This document shows positions 23,872-32,532 of a stretch of DNA of 64,000 bases, piece after piece. The position numbers were made by a program, and so were the translations under genes. Position 1 is the stretch's first letter; the number at the start of each line of letters is the position of its first letter. Below the pieces are notes generated by a model that searched no databases, was not told the origin of the DNA, and saw only the letters and a list, made by a program, of their open reading frames with translations. This stretch comes from Roseovarius sp. ZX-A-9 (GTDB lineage: Bacteria > Pseudomonadota > Alphaproteobacteria > Rhodobacterales > Rhodobacteraceae), in the NCBI RefSeq assembly GCF_028369135.1, contig NZ_JAPWHW010000002.1, forward strand, positions 186,001 to 250,000. Reading direction: 5' to 3'.

Positions 23872-24768
23872 ATGTGTGGAATTGTTGGGCTCTTTCTGAA
23901 GGACAAATCACTCGAACCCCGCTTGGGCGACATGCTGACAGACATGCTGATCACCATGACCGACCGCGGCCCCGACAGCGCGGGCATCGCGATTTACGGC
24001 GAAGGCTCGGATAAAACGGCAAAGCTGACCGTGCAGTCGGCCGATGCCGATACCGATTTCGCCGCCCTTGAGACCGATCTTGGCTCGGCCATCGACGCCC
24101 CTGTAAAACTGCGCCGCCTCGACACGCACGCCGTGATCGAACTGCCCGCAGACAAGCTGACGCAGGCCCGCCAGGCCCTGCGCGAACTGCGCCCCGACGT
24201 CCGCGTGATGAGCGCCGGTGAGAGCATCGAGATCTACAAGGAAGTCGGCCTGCCCAAAGATGTGGCACATCGCTTCGGCATCGAAAAGATGAGCGGCACA
24301 CACGGCATCGGCCACACCCGTATGGCGACAGAATCAGCCGTCACGACGATGGGCGCGCACCCGTTCTCCACCGGGGCCGACCAGTGCCTCGTGCACAACG
24401 GATCGCTGTCCAACCACAACAGCCTGCGCCGCAAGCTTCGCCGCATGGGCATGAACATCGAAACCGAGAACGACACCGAAGTCGGCGCCGCCTATCTGAG
24501 CTGGAAAATGCAGAACGGCAGCACGCTGGGCGAAGCCCTCGAAAGCTCGCTGGAGGATCTCGACGGCTTCTTCACTTTCGTCGTCGGCACCAAGGACGGC
24601 TTCGGAGTCGTCCGCGACCCGATCGCCTGCAAACCTGCCGTGATGGCCGAAACCGATCAGTATGTCGCCTTCGGCAGCGAATACCGCGCCCTCGTCAACC
24701 TGCCGGGCATCGAAGACGCCCGTGTCTGGGAACCTGAGCCCGCAACCGTCTATTTCTGGAGCCATTAA
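23872..24768 (+). CDS. mgsA: N-methylglutamate synthase subunit A (class II glutamine amidotransferase)
   Basis: A 298-residue class II amidotransferase, also called GlxB-like. The protein begins MCGIVGLF, with Cys2 becoming the N-terminal nucleophile after methionine removal, and the glutaminase motifs TDRGPDSAG, GHTRMAT and VHNGSLSNHN follow. It should release the amino group from a glutamine-type amide, here probably gamma-glutamylmethylamide or glutamate, for its partners MgsB and MgsC. It is the first of three tightly packed genes. The start at MCGIVG is fixed by the need for Cys next to Met. Confidence 0.85.
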   Translation: MCGIVGLFLKDKSLEPRLGDMLTDMLITMTDRGPDSAGIAIYGEGSDKTAKLTVQSADADTDFAALETDLGSAIDAPVKLRRLDTHAVIELPADKLTQARQALRELRPDVRVMSAGESIEIYKEVGLPKDVAHRFGIEKMSGTHGIGHTRMATESAVTTMGAHPFSTGADQCLVHNGSLSNHNSLRRKLRRMGMNIETENDTEVGAAYLSWKMQNGSTLGEALESSLEDLDGFFTFVVGTKDGFGVVRDPIACKPAVMAETDQYVAFGSEYRALVNLPGIEDARVWEPEPATVYFWSH

Positions 24769-24769
24769 G

Positions 24770-25453
24770 ATGCAGACATTTGACCTAGAAGCGCAGGGAT
24801 TGCGCGCGCTGAACGAAACCTTGCACGCGCAGGCCACTGACACCAACCAGACCTCCTGGGAAGTGATCAACGCCAAGGGCAGCCATGCCATCGCCGTGGG
24901 TCTCGACGCCCCGATCGAAGTCACCGTCAAAGGCTCGACCGGCTATTACTGCGGCGGCATGAACAAGCAGGCGACCATCAATGTGCATGGCTCCGCCGGC
25001 CCCGGCGTCGGTGAAAACATGATGTCCGGCACCATCATCGTCGAAGGCGACGCCAGCCAATATGCCGGTGCCACCGGCCATGGCGGCTTGCTGGTGATCA
25101 AGGGCAACGCCTCGTCGCGCTGCGGCATCTCGATGAAGGGCATTGATATCGTCGTGCATGGCAATATCGGCCACATGTCGGCCTTCATGGCACAATCGGG
25201 CAACCTGGTGGTGCTGGGCGACGCAGGCGATGCCCTGGGCGACAGCTGCTACGAAGCCCGCCTGTTCGTGCGTGGCGAGGTCAAGAGCCTCGGCGCCGAC
25301 TGCGAGAAGAAGGAAATGCGCCCCGAGCATATCGAAATCCTCAAGGACCTGCTCGAACGCGCAGGCGCCGACGCCAAGCCCGAGGAATTCACCCGCTACG
25401 GCTCTGCCCGCAACCTTTACAATTTCGACGTCGATAACGCGTCAGCATATTAA
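24770..25453 (+). CDS. mgsB: N-methylglutamate synthase subunit B (GXGXG-domain protein)
   Basis: A 227-residue protein matching the C-terminal GXGXG beta-helix of glutamate synthase large subunit. Repeated glycine motifs such as VKGSTGYYCGGMNKQ, VEGDASQYAGATGHGG and GDALGDSCYEARLFVRGEV are visible. It begins 1 nt after the mgsA stop codon. In glutamate synthase this domain forms a structural bridge; here it is a separate subunit, as in the N-methylglutamate synthase complex. Confidence 0.82.
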   Translation: MQTFDLEAQGLRALNETLHAQATDTNQTSWEVINAKGSHAIAVGLDAPIEVTVKGSTGYYCGGMNKQATINVHGSAGPGVGENMMSGTIIVEGDASQYAGATGHGGLLVIKGNASSRCGISMKGIDIVVHGNIGHMSAFMAQSGNLVVLGDAGDALGDSCYEARLFVRGEVKSLGADCEKKEMRPEHIEILKDLLERAGADAKPEEFTRYGSARNLYNFDVDNASAY

Positions 25454-25463
25454 GGATATGGCC

Positions 25464-26804
25464 ATGAATGATCAGACGCGCCAAGGCATCCCGCACACCA
25501 CCCCGCGCCAGTCCGCGACCTTTTCGCAGGACATCAACAGCGACATCCGTCGCGCAGCGGCAACCGGCATCTACGACATCCGTGGCGGCGGCGCCAAACG
25601 CCGCGTGCCGAATTTCGACGACCTGCTGTTCATGGGCGCATCTATCTCGCGCTACCCGCTCGAAGGGTATCGCGAGAAATGCGAAACCAAGGTCACGCTT
25701 GGCACACGCTTTGCCAAGAATCCCATCGAACTGGACATCCCGATCACCATCGCAGGGATGAGCTTCGGCGCCCTCTCCGGCCCCGCCAAAGAGGCACTGG
25801 GGCGCGGCGCGAACGCAGCCGGTACATCGACCACCACCGGTGACGGCGGCATGACCCCCGAAGAGCGCGGCCACTCCTCCAAGCTGGTCTATCAATACCT
25901 GCCATCGCGCTACGGCATGAACCCCGATGATCTGCGCAAGGCGGACGCAATCGAGGTTGTCGTCGGCCAGGGCGCCAAGCCCGGCGGCGGCGGCATGTTG
26001 CTGGGTCAGAAGATCTCGGACCGGGTCGCAGAAATGCGCAATCTGCCCAAGGGCATCGACCAGCGTTCCGCTTGCCGGCACCCCGACTGGACCGGCCCCG
26101 ATGATCTGGAAATCAAGATCCTCGAACTGCGCGAAATCACCGACTGGAAAGTGCCGATCTATGTCAAGATCGCCGGCGCCCGTCCCTATTTCGACACCAC
26201 GCTGGCGGTCAAGGCCGGGGCCGATGTCGTCGTCCTCGACGGCATGCAGGGCGGCACCGCCGCAACGCAGGACGTGTTCATCGAACATGTCGGCCAGCCC
26301 ACGCTGGCTTGCATCCGGCCCGCCGTGCAGGCGCTGCAGGACATGGGCATGCACCGCGAAGTGCAACTGATCGTTTCCGGTGGCATCCGCTCGGGCGCCG
26401 ACGTGGCCAAGGCGCTGGCGCTGGGGGCCGATGCGGTCTCGATCGGGACCGCGGCGATGATCGCGCTGGGGGACAACGATCCCAAGTGGGAGGCCGAATA
26501 CAACAAGCTCGGCACCACCGCAGGCGCCTATGACGACTGGCACGAAGGTCGCGATCCGGCTGGCATTACCACTCAGGATCCCGAATTGATGGCGCGTTTC
26601 GACCCCATCGAAGGTGGCCGCCGTCTGAAAAACTACCTCAAGGTGATGACGCTCGAGGCGCAGACCATCGCGCGTGCCTGCGGCAAGAACCATGTCCACA
26701 ACCTCGAACCCGAGGATATGGTTGCCCTCACCATGGAAGCGGCGGCAATGGCCCAGGTACCGCTGGCCGGAACCAACTGGTACCCCGGAAAAGGCAGCTT
26801 CTGA
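25464..26804 (+). CDS. mgsC: N-methylglutamate synthase subunit C (FMN-binding glutamate-synthase-like)
   Basis: A 446-residue protein equal to the FMN-binding barrel of glutamate synthase: ITIAGMSFGALSGPAKEALGRGA, TTTGDGGMTPEERGHSSKL, KPGGGGMLLGQKIS, VVVLDGMQGGTAAT and LIVSGGIRSGADVAKALALGADAVSIGTA. Where GltB has three cysteines for its 3Fe-4S cluster, this protein reads DNDPKWEAEYNKLGTT without cysteine. This fits a non-redox amine exchange (methylamine plus glutamate to N-methylglutamate plus ammonia). The ATG at 25464 has AAGGA 7 nt upstream. An intrinsic terminator follows. Confidence 0.85.
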   Translation: MNDQTRQGIPHTTPRQSATFSQDINSDIRRAAATGIYDIRGGGAKRRVPNFDDLLFMGASISRYPLEGYREKCETKVTLGTRFAKNPIELDIPITIAGMSFGALSGPAKEALGRGANAAGTSTTTGDGGMTPEERGHSSKLVYQYLPSRYGMNPDDLRKADAIEVVVGQGAKPGGGGMLLGQKISDRVAEMRNLPKGIDQRSACRHPDWTGPDDLEIKILELREITDWKVPIYVKIAGARPYFDTTLAVKAGADVVVLDGMQGGTAATQDVFIEHVGQPTLACIRPAVQALQDMGMHREVQLIVSGGIRSGADVAKALALGADAVSIGTAAMIALGDNDPKWEAEYNKLGTTAGAYDDWHEGRDPAGITTQDPELMARFDPIEGGRRLKNYLKVMTLEAQTIARACGKNHVHNLEPEDMVALTMEAAAMAQVPLAGTNWYPGKGSF

Positions 26805-26813
26805 CGACAACCC

Positions 26814-26843
26814 ACGCGGTGCCTTTCAAGGCGCCGCGTTTTT
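26814..26843 (+). terminator. intrinsic terminator between mgsC and gmaS
   Basis: ACGCGGTGCC-tttcaa-GGCGCCGCGT forms a 10-bp stem with one G-U pair followed by a run of five T. It should end part of the mgsABC transcript. A second inverted repeat, AGATGGTG/CACCATCT at 26849-26877, lies between it and gmaS and may take part in control. Confidence 0.75.
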
Positions 26844-26915
26844 CATATAGATGGTGGGGGAACCACGGACACCATCTGCCAAGTACAGTTTAGAGATAGG
26901 GAGAGACCTTCGATC

Positions 26916-28271
26916 ATGGCAAAAGATCAGCTCGTTCAAGAATCGGCAATTGACCTTCAGTCCTGGGGGAAAGAGCGAGGTATCAAATACTTCATGCTCA
27001 ACTTCACGGACCTGCTGGGCACCCAACGCACAAAACTCGTGCCGATCCGGGCGATCGGGCGCATGCAGGAAGGCGGCGCCGGTTTTGCCGGATTCGCCGG
27101 CGGCATGGATTACACCCCGGCCCACCCCGACATGCTGGTGATGCCCGATGCCGATGCCGCGGTTCAGATTCCGTGGCAGCCCGAAATCGCATGGGTTCCC
27201 GGCAACCCGGTGATGAAGAATGCCTATTCCGCACAGGCCCCGCGCAACGTTCTGCGCAAGCAGATCGCCGAAGCGGCCGAAATGGGTCTGCATTTCAAGA
27301 TCGGCGTAGAGCCCGAATTTTCGCTGCTCACCCCCGATGGCAAAGGCGTGGCGGACGATCTCGATACCCGGACGAAGCCTTGCTACGACCAGCAGTCGAT
27401 GATGCGGAACTACCATATCATCCGCGAAATCAGCGACTACATGCACGACCTGGGCTGGGGCTCGTACCAGAACGACCACGAAGACGCCAATGGCCAGTGG
27501 GAAATGAACTGGGACTTCGACGATGTCCTGACGATGGCCGACCAGCTCAGCTTTTTCAAATTCATGACGAAATACGTCGCGGAAAAGCACGGCATGCGCG
27601 CCAGTTTCATGCCCAAACCCCTGCCAACGCTCACCGGCAACGGTCTGCACGCCCATATCTCGGCTTGGGACAGCACCGGCAAGGACGCCAAGACCAACCT
27701 CTTTGCAGGCTCCGATGACACGCCCACGGGCCGCTACGGTCTGTCCGAGGTCGGCAAGCATTTCCTCGGCGGTATCCTCAAGCATGGCAGCGGCATGACC
27801 GTGATCTGCTGCCCGTCGGTCAACAGCTACAAGCGTATCGGCGCGCCCAGCACCGCCTCCGGTTCGTCCTGGGCCCCCAGCCGAGTCACCTGGGCCGGCG
27901 ACAACCGCACCCACCTGGTTCGGGTTCCCGGCGGCGGCCGCATGGAACTGCGCCTGCCCGATGGCGCGGCCAACCCCTACCTGATGCCATCTGTCATCAT
28001 GGCCGCGGGTCTCGACGGCATCCGCAGCAAGGCCGATCCCGGCGAGGCGCTGGAAATCGATATGTATGTCGAAGGCCATACGGTGAAGGACGCGCCCCGA
28101 CTGCCCAAGAACATGCTGGACGGCCTGCGCCTCTACGAAGCCGACGAGACTCTGGCGACCTCAATGGGCACCGAGTTTACCGAAGCCTTCCTGAAGGTGA
28201 AAAACCGCGAGTGGGACGACTACACCAGCCACTTCAGCGAGTGGGAACGCACCAACACGCTGGATATCTGA
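26916..28271 (+). CDS. gmaS: gamma-glutamylmethylamide synthetase (type III glutamine-synthetase-like)
   Basis: A 451-residue glutamine-synthetase-fold enzyme that joins methylamine to glutamate with ATP in the indirect methylamine pathway. IKYFMLNFTDLLGTQRTK opens the beta-grasp domain, IGVEPEFSLL carries metal-binding glutamate, WEMNWDFDD and NGLHAHIS are catalytic-face motifs, and SWAPSRVTWAGDNRTHLVRVPGGGRMELRLPDGAANPYL resembles the substrate region. The gene order mgsABC-gmaS supports GmaS over a plain GlnT. Mgd dehydrogenase genes are not present in the window. Confidence 0.85.
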   Translation: MAKDQLVQESAIDLQSWGKERGIKYFMLNFTDLLGTQRTKLVPIRAIGRMQEGGAGFAGFAGGMDYTPAHPDMLVMPDADAAVQIPWQPEIAWVPGNPVMKNAYSAQAPRNVLRKQIAEAAEMGLHFKIGVEPEFSLLTPDGKGVADDLDTRTKPCYDQQSMMRNYHIIREISDYMHDLGWGSYQNDHEDANGQWEMNWDFDDVLTMADQLSFFKFMTKYVAEKHGMRASFMPKPLPTLTGNGLHAHISAWDSTGKDAKTNLFAGSDDTPTGRYGLSEVGKHFLGGILKHGSGMTVICCPSVNSYKRIGAPSTASGSSWAPSRVTWAGDNRTHLVRVPGGGRMELRLPDGAANPYLMPSVIMAAGLDGIRSKADPGEALEIDMYVEGHTVKDAPRLPKNMLDGLRLYEADETLATSMGTEFTEAFLKVKNREWDDYTSHFSEWERTNTLDI

Positions 28272-28294
28272 CGCCCCACCGTCAGCACCCTTTC

Positions 28295-28336
28295 AAACGG
28301 CCCCGCGCAATACGCGCCGGGGCCGTTTCTGCTTTT
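28295..28336 (+). terminator. strong intrinsic terminator after gmaS
   Basis: AAACGGCCCCG (28295-28305) and CGGGGCCGTTT (28318-28328) form a perfect 11-bp stem, followed by TTTCTGCTTTTGC. It ends the gmaS transcript 24 nt after the stop codon. Confidence 0.85.
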
Positions 28337-28489
28337 GCCCGAGTTCAACTTTTGGACCTTTCAAAACAGCGACCGAGAACCACCTATTCTCACATCCCCT
28401 CCCTCCCCCCAAGCGATGATCAATCCGGCCTCAATTGGCGATTTCGGGTTGACCTGAAGGCCCCGACGGCCTATCCAAACTGCCGGAGT

Positions 28490-28563
28490 GCGGGTATGGT
28501 GAAAAGGTATCACGGCAGCTTCCCAAGCTTTAGTTACGGGTTCAATTCCCGTTACCCGCTCCA
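28490..28563 (+). tRNA. tRNA-Gly (anticodon CCC)
   Basis: A complete cloverleaf of 74 nt including an encoded CCA. The acceptor arms are GCGGGTA and TACCCGC, the D stem GTGA/TCAC, the T arm ACGGG-TTCAATT-CCCGT. The anticodon loop TTCCCAA gives CCC, reading GGG codons. The anticodon stem has one C-T mismatch and one G-T pair at its far end, so this tRNA is slightly irregular. Confidence 0.93.
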
Positions 28564-28711
28564 ACCGTAAAATCCCCAAATCGCCATACGAAACCCGCCT
28601 GCCTTGGCTGGCGCCCCTCCCCTTTGTCCTGCGCAAAGTTGCAATCGGGTTGCAGATGCCGAAAGGCCGCCCCCCATTGCCAAACCAGCGGGCGGATGGT
28701 TCAACTCGCAC

Positions 28712-29764
28712 ATGCCGCACCTGCTGACCACGTCGTTACTAATCCTCGGTGCCGCGCTGGCCGGTTTCGCATCGCGCCTGATCGCGATGCCCTTGCCGTT
28801 CCTGCTCGGCCCGTTGCTGGCCACGGCGCTGGTCGCCACGCTGCTGCCGCACCGCCTGCCGCAAGGCTACCGGTTTCCACCACGGTTGCGCCGCACCTTC
28901 ATCGCGGTGATCGGGCTGATGATCGGCGCACAGGTCACGCCTGCGCTCTTTGACAATCCCGGCAGGCTCGGGATCAGCTTTCTGGCGCTGATCGGTTTTG
29001 TCGCCTCAGCCTTGGCATACAACTACCTGATATTTCGCCGCTTTGGCGGATATGACCGCGCCACCGCCTTCTACGCGGGCACGCCCGGCGGCCTGTATGA
29101 GAGCATCGCCTTGGGCGAGGCCGCAGGCGCCGACATGCCGCGCCTCATGCTTCAGCAGTTCCTGCGCGTGATTCTCGTGGTCACGCTCTTGCCGGTCGGC
29201 CTGTCGCTCTATCTGGGCGCGCCGGTGGGCAGTTCCGCAGGTGTCAGTCTGGCGCAGGGGCCGGTGCCGTGGCAGGCGCTGCCGTGGCTGGCGGCAGCGG
29301 GCGCCTTCGGGCTCTGGCTCGGGGAAAGGCTGCGCCTGCCCGCAGGCCAGATCATCGGGCCGCTGGCCGTCGCCGCCGCCCTGTCGCTCAGCGGTCTGGG
29401 CCATCTCGACGTGCCGCAATGGCTGGTCAACCTCGCCCAGATCGTGATCGGCGTGGCGCTCGGGTTGCGCTTTACCGGCCTCAGCCGCGCACTGATCCTG
29501 CGCGGAATGATCCTGGCATGCGCCTCGGTGGCGGGAATGCTGGCGCTGGCCGCCGGGATGGCGCTGGCGATGAAACCCATCCTTGGCGAAGGTTTCGATG
29601 TGCTGCTCATCAGTTTCGCCCCCGGCGGGGTCACGGAAATGGCACTGGTGGCGCTCAGCCTTCAGGCCAACCCGGCCTTCGTGACATTGCACCACATCCT
29701 GCGCATCCTGATCACCGTGATCGGCATGATCGCCACCGCGCCCCTGATCCGCCGCGCCCTTTGA
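28712..29764 (+). CDS. AbrB-family membrane protein (COG3180-type)
   Basis: A 350-residue membrane protein with about ten helices of the AbrB / putative ammonia-monooxygenase family (PF05145 type). The duplicated family pattern is visible as PLPFLLGPLLATAL in the first half and RLPAGQIIGPLAVAAAL in the second, with GGLYESIALGEAAGAD and APGGVTEMALVAL as the matching conserved loops. The family name is historical: no oxygenase or DNA-binding role is expected, and a transport function is more likely. The ATG at 28712 removes a non-conserved N-terminal extension. Confidence 0.75.
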   Translation: MPHLLTTSLLILGAALAGFASRLIAMPLPFLLGPLLATALVATLLPHRLPQGYRFPPRLRRTFIAVIGLMIGAQVTPALFDNPGRLGISFLALIGFVASALAYNYLIFRRFGGYDRATAFYAGTPGGLYESIALGEAAGADMPRLMLQQFLRVILVVTLLPVGLSLYLGAPVGSSAGVSLAQGPVPWQALPWLAAAGAFGLWLGERLRLPAGQIIGPLAVAAALSLSGLGHLDVPQWLVNLAQIVIGVALGLRFTGLSRALILRGMILACASVAGMLALAAGMALAMKPILGEGFDVLLISFAPGGVTEMALVALSLQANPAFVTLHHILRILITVIGMIATAPLIRRAL

Positions 29765-29823
29765 CAGCGCGGCGCGCGCGGGCTACCTCAACAGAAGTTC
29801 ATTCCGTCACAAAGGAGCCCGCC

Positions 29824-30579
29824 ATGCGCATCCAGGATACAGCCGCGATCATCACCGGCGGGGCCTCGGGCCTTGGCGAGGCCACAGCCCGGCATTTCCG
29901 CGCTGCCGGCGCCGCCGTGACGATCCTCGACCGTGACATTGCGCGCGGCACCGCCGTGGCGGACGAGATCGGCGCGCATTTCGCTGAAACCGACGTGACG
30001 GACGAAGCGTCTGTCGCCGCCGCCATTGCAGCGGCCAAGGCCGCGATGGGGCGGATCACCGCTGCCGTCAACTGCGCCGGCATCGCCCCCGCCGAAAAGA
30101 CGCTGGGCCGCGATGGCCCGCATTCGCTCGACGGGTTCCGGCGGGTCATCGACATCAATCTGGTGGGCAGCTTCAACGTCGCGCGCCTTGCCGCCGCCGA
30201 GATCGCGCAAAACCCGCCCGAGCCCGACGGCGCGCGCGGCGTGATCATCAACACCGCCTCTGTCGCGGCCTTTGACGGACAAAAGGGTCAGGCGGCCTAT
30301 GCCGCGTCCAAGGCTGGCATCAGTGGCCTCAGCCTGCCGATGGCCCGTGATCTGGCCCGCGAGGGCATCCGCGTCATGGCCATTGCACCGGGGATTTTCC
30401 TCACCCCGATGCTGCAGGGTCTGCCGCAGGATGTGCAGGACAGTCTGGCGCAGGCCGTGACCTGCCCCAAGCGGCTCGGCGATCCGGCCGAATACGCGCG
30501 GCTCGCGGCCTTCATCGTCGAATGCGGCTATCTCAACGGAGAAGTGATCCGACTCGATGGTGCGCTGCGCATGCAGTGA
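29824..30579 (+). CDS. short-chain dehydrogenase, 3-hydroxyacyl-CoA dehydrogenase type
   Basis: A 251-residue SDR enzyme. TGGASGLGEA is the NAD-binding glycine motif, NCAGI follows strand 4, and S-x12-Y-AASK (TASVAAF to YAASKAG) is the catalytic site. LQGLPQDVQDSLAQAVTCPKRLG resembles the substrate loop of HSD17B10-type 3-hydroxyacyl-CoA dehydrogenases. AAGGAG lies 6 nt before the ATG. It follows the AbrB-family gene by 59 nt, and convergent ABC-F follows. Confidence 0.85.
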   Translation: MRIQDTAAIITGGASGLGEATARHFRAAGAAVTILDRDIARGTAVADEIGAHFAETDVTDEASVAAAIAAAKAAMGRITAAVNCAGIAPAEKTLGRDGPHSLDGFRRVIDINLVGSFNVARLAAAEIAQNPPEPDGARGVIINTASVAAFDGQKGQAAYAASKAGISGLSLPMARDLAREGIRVMAIAPGIFLTPMLQGLPQDVQDSLAQAVTCPKRLGDPAEYARLAAFIVECGYLNGEVIRLDGALRMQ

Positions 30580-30661
30580 CCCGGCGGTGGCAGCACCGGA
30601 GTGCCGCGCCCATAGGCCAATCGCGCACCGACACGATACCGACGTGATACCGACGCGAAAC

Positions 30662-32482
30662 TTATCCTTCGCTTTCGGCCTTTTCCGCCAGTTCCAGCCA
30701 CTCTTCCTCGGCGGCAGCCAGCGCTTGCTGGCGGGCCACCAGAGCCTCTGTCGCCTTGCGGAATTTCACCGGCTCGCGGGTAAACAGCTTCGCATCCGCC
30801 AGCAACCCTTCCAGCTTGCCGATCTCTGCTTCCAGCCGGGCCATCTCTTCGGGCAGCGTCTTGAGCCGGTGGCTTTCGGTAAAGCTGAGCTTCGGCGCGG
30901 CGCGCGGTTTCTCCGGCGCAGGCTTCTGCCTTGATTTCGCAGGGGTTTTCCCCACCTCATCGCCCTTGTCGGCGGCGCGTTGCGCCCGATAATCGCTCCA
31001 CCCACCGGCATAGACAATCGCCTGCCCGTCGCCTTCCATGGCGATCGTGGTGGTTGCCACCCGGTCCAGAAAATCCCGGTCGTGACTGACCAGCAGCAGC
31101 GTGCCGTCATAATCGTCCAGCAATTCCTGCAAAAGGTCGAGCGTCTCGATATCCAGATCGTTGGTCGGCTCGTCCAGCACCAGCAGGTTGCTTTCCTTTG
31201 CCATCAGTTTGGCCAGCAGAAGCCTCGCCTTTTCACCGCCCGACAAGGCCCGCACAGGCGCCCGCGCCTGCTGTTCGTCGAACAGGAATTCCTTAAGGTA
31301 TCCAATCACATGCCGCGGGCTACCGCGCACCAAAATCTGATCTGCCTTGCCCGAAACGCGCATGTCCGGGTCGCCTGTCAGACTGTCCCACAGTGTCATG
31401 TCCGGATCGAGCGCGGCACGGCTCTGGTCGAAGACCGCCGGGACCAGATTGGTGCCCAGCCGGACTTCTCCGCTATCTGGCGTCTCTTCCCCCAGCAGCA
31501 TCTTCAGCAACGTCGTCTTGCCAACGCCGTTGGGCCCGACAAAGGCCACCCGATCGCCGCGCTGCACGCGCAGGTCGAACTTTGTTAGGATTTGCGTGTC
31601 ACCATAGGCTTTGGAAATTCCGCGCGCCTCGATCACCAGCTTGCCGGATTTAGGACCGCCCTCCAGCGCCATCGCGGCGGCCCCCTGCCTGCGGATCTGC
31701 CCGGCACGCTCGGCCCGCAGCTCCTGTAGCGCGCGCACGCGGCCCTGGTTGCGTTTGCGCCGCGCACTGATGCCTTCGACCGCCCAGCGACCTTCTGACT
31801 TGATCTTGCGATCCAGCTTGTGGCGGCTCTGATCCTCTTCGTCCCACAGCTTGTCGCGCCAGGCTTCGAACTGGCTGAATCCCTGCTCGTTGCGCCGCAC
31901 CATTCCCCTGTCAATCCAGAGTGTTGCGCGCGTAAGTTCACGCAGAAACGCTCGGTCGTGGCTGATCAGAACATAGCCTGCGCGCGTCTCTTTCAACGTG
32001 GTTTCCAGCCAGGCGATCGCCTCGATATCCAGATGGTTGGTCGGCTCGTCCAAGAGCATCAGGTCGGGCGCTTCGGCCATCAGCTTGGCCAATGCCGCGC
32101 GGCGCCGCTCGCCGCCAGAGGCGGTCTCGACCGCACGCGCCGGATCGAATTTCAGCCCCTCACCCGCCATATCGACGCGGTACATCTCTTCGGGCTGCAG
32201 CGTGCTGGCGGCATAATCCCCCAAGGTGGCAAAGCCCAGCATCTCGGGCTCCTGCTCCATGTAACCCACGCTGATACCGGGCGGCACGACACGGGTGCCG
32301 CTATCGGCCTCCACCAGCCCAGCCATCACCTTCATCAAGGTCGATTTGCCCGAGCCGTTGCGCCCCACCAGCGCCACGCGGTCGCCCGGTTGCACCACCA
32401 GCGACAGGTCGGCAAAGAGCGGCCCACCGCCAAAAGTCAGGGCGATATCATTCAATTGCAAAAGGGGTATCTTGGCTGCCAT
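30662..32482 (-). CDS. ABC-F family ATPase, Uup-like
   Basis: A 606-residue soluble protein with two ABC ATPase domains and no membrane helices. Walker A motifs GRNGSGKST (about 40) and GPNGVGKTT (about 320), signature loops SGGERRRAALAKLM and LSGGEKARLLLAKL, and Walker B LLDEPTNHLD and VLDEPTNDLD are clear. The C-terminal 65 residues (MARLEAEIGKLEGLL and following) form a coiled coil as in Uup. ABC-F proteins act on ribosomes or nucleic acid rather than transport. It is close to olsB (51 nt downstream of its start) on the same strand. Confidence 0.88.
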   Translation of the reverse strand: MAAKIPLLQLNDIALTFGGGPLFADLSLVVQPGDRVALVGRNGSGKSTLMKVMAGLVEADSGTRVVPPGISVGYMEQEPEMLGFATLGDYAASTLQPEEMYRVDMAGEGLKFDPARAVETASGGERRRAALAKLMAEAPDLMLLDEPTNHLDIEAIAWLETTLKETRAGYVLISHDRAFLRELTRATLWIDRGMVRRNEQGFSQFEAWRDKLWDEEDQSRHKLDRKIKSEGRWAVEGISARRKRNQGRVRALQELRAERAGQIRRQGAAAMALEGGPKSGKLVIEARGISKAYGDTQILTKFDLRVQRGDRVAFVGPNGVGKTTLLKMLLGEETPDSGEVRLGTNLVPAVFDQSRAALDPDMTLWDSLTGDPDMRVSGKADQILVRGSPRHVIGYLKEFLFDEQQARAPVRALSGGEKARLLLAKLMAKESNLLVLDEPTNDLDIETLDLLQELLDDYDGTLLLVSHDRDFLDRVATTTIAMEGDGQAIVYAGGWSDYRAQRAADKGDEVGKTPAKSRQKPAPEKPRAAPKLSFTESHRLKTLPEEMARLEAEIGKLEGLLADAKLFTREPVKFRKATEALVARQQALAAAEEEWLELAEKAESEG

Positions 32483-32532
32483 AAGCGCGGGCTATCCTGC
32501 GCCCGCCCGCCCGTCAAGGTGCGCCCTTATGC

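Noticed and set aside
25389..26810. 473-residue minus-strand frame over mgsC
   Set aside because: It mirrors a well-supported glutamate-synthase-like gene and shows no family motifs.
28712..29764. AbrB-family gene as a transition-state regulator or ammonia monooxygenase
   Set aside because: The protein is a ten-helix membrane protein without a DNA-binding fold or metal site; the names come from historical family labels.
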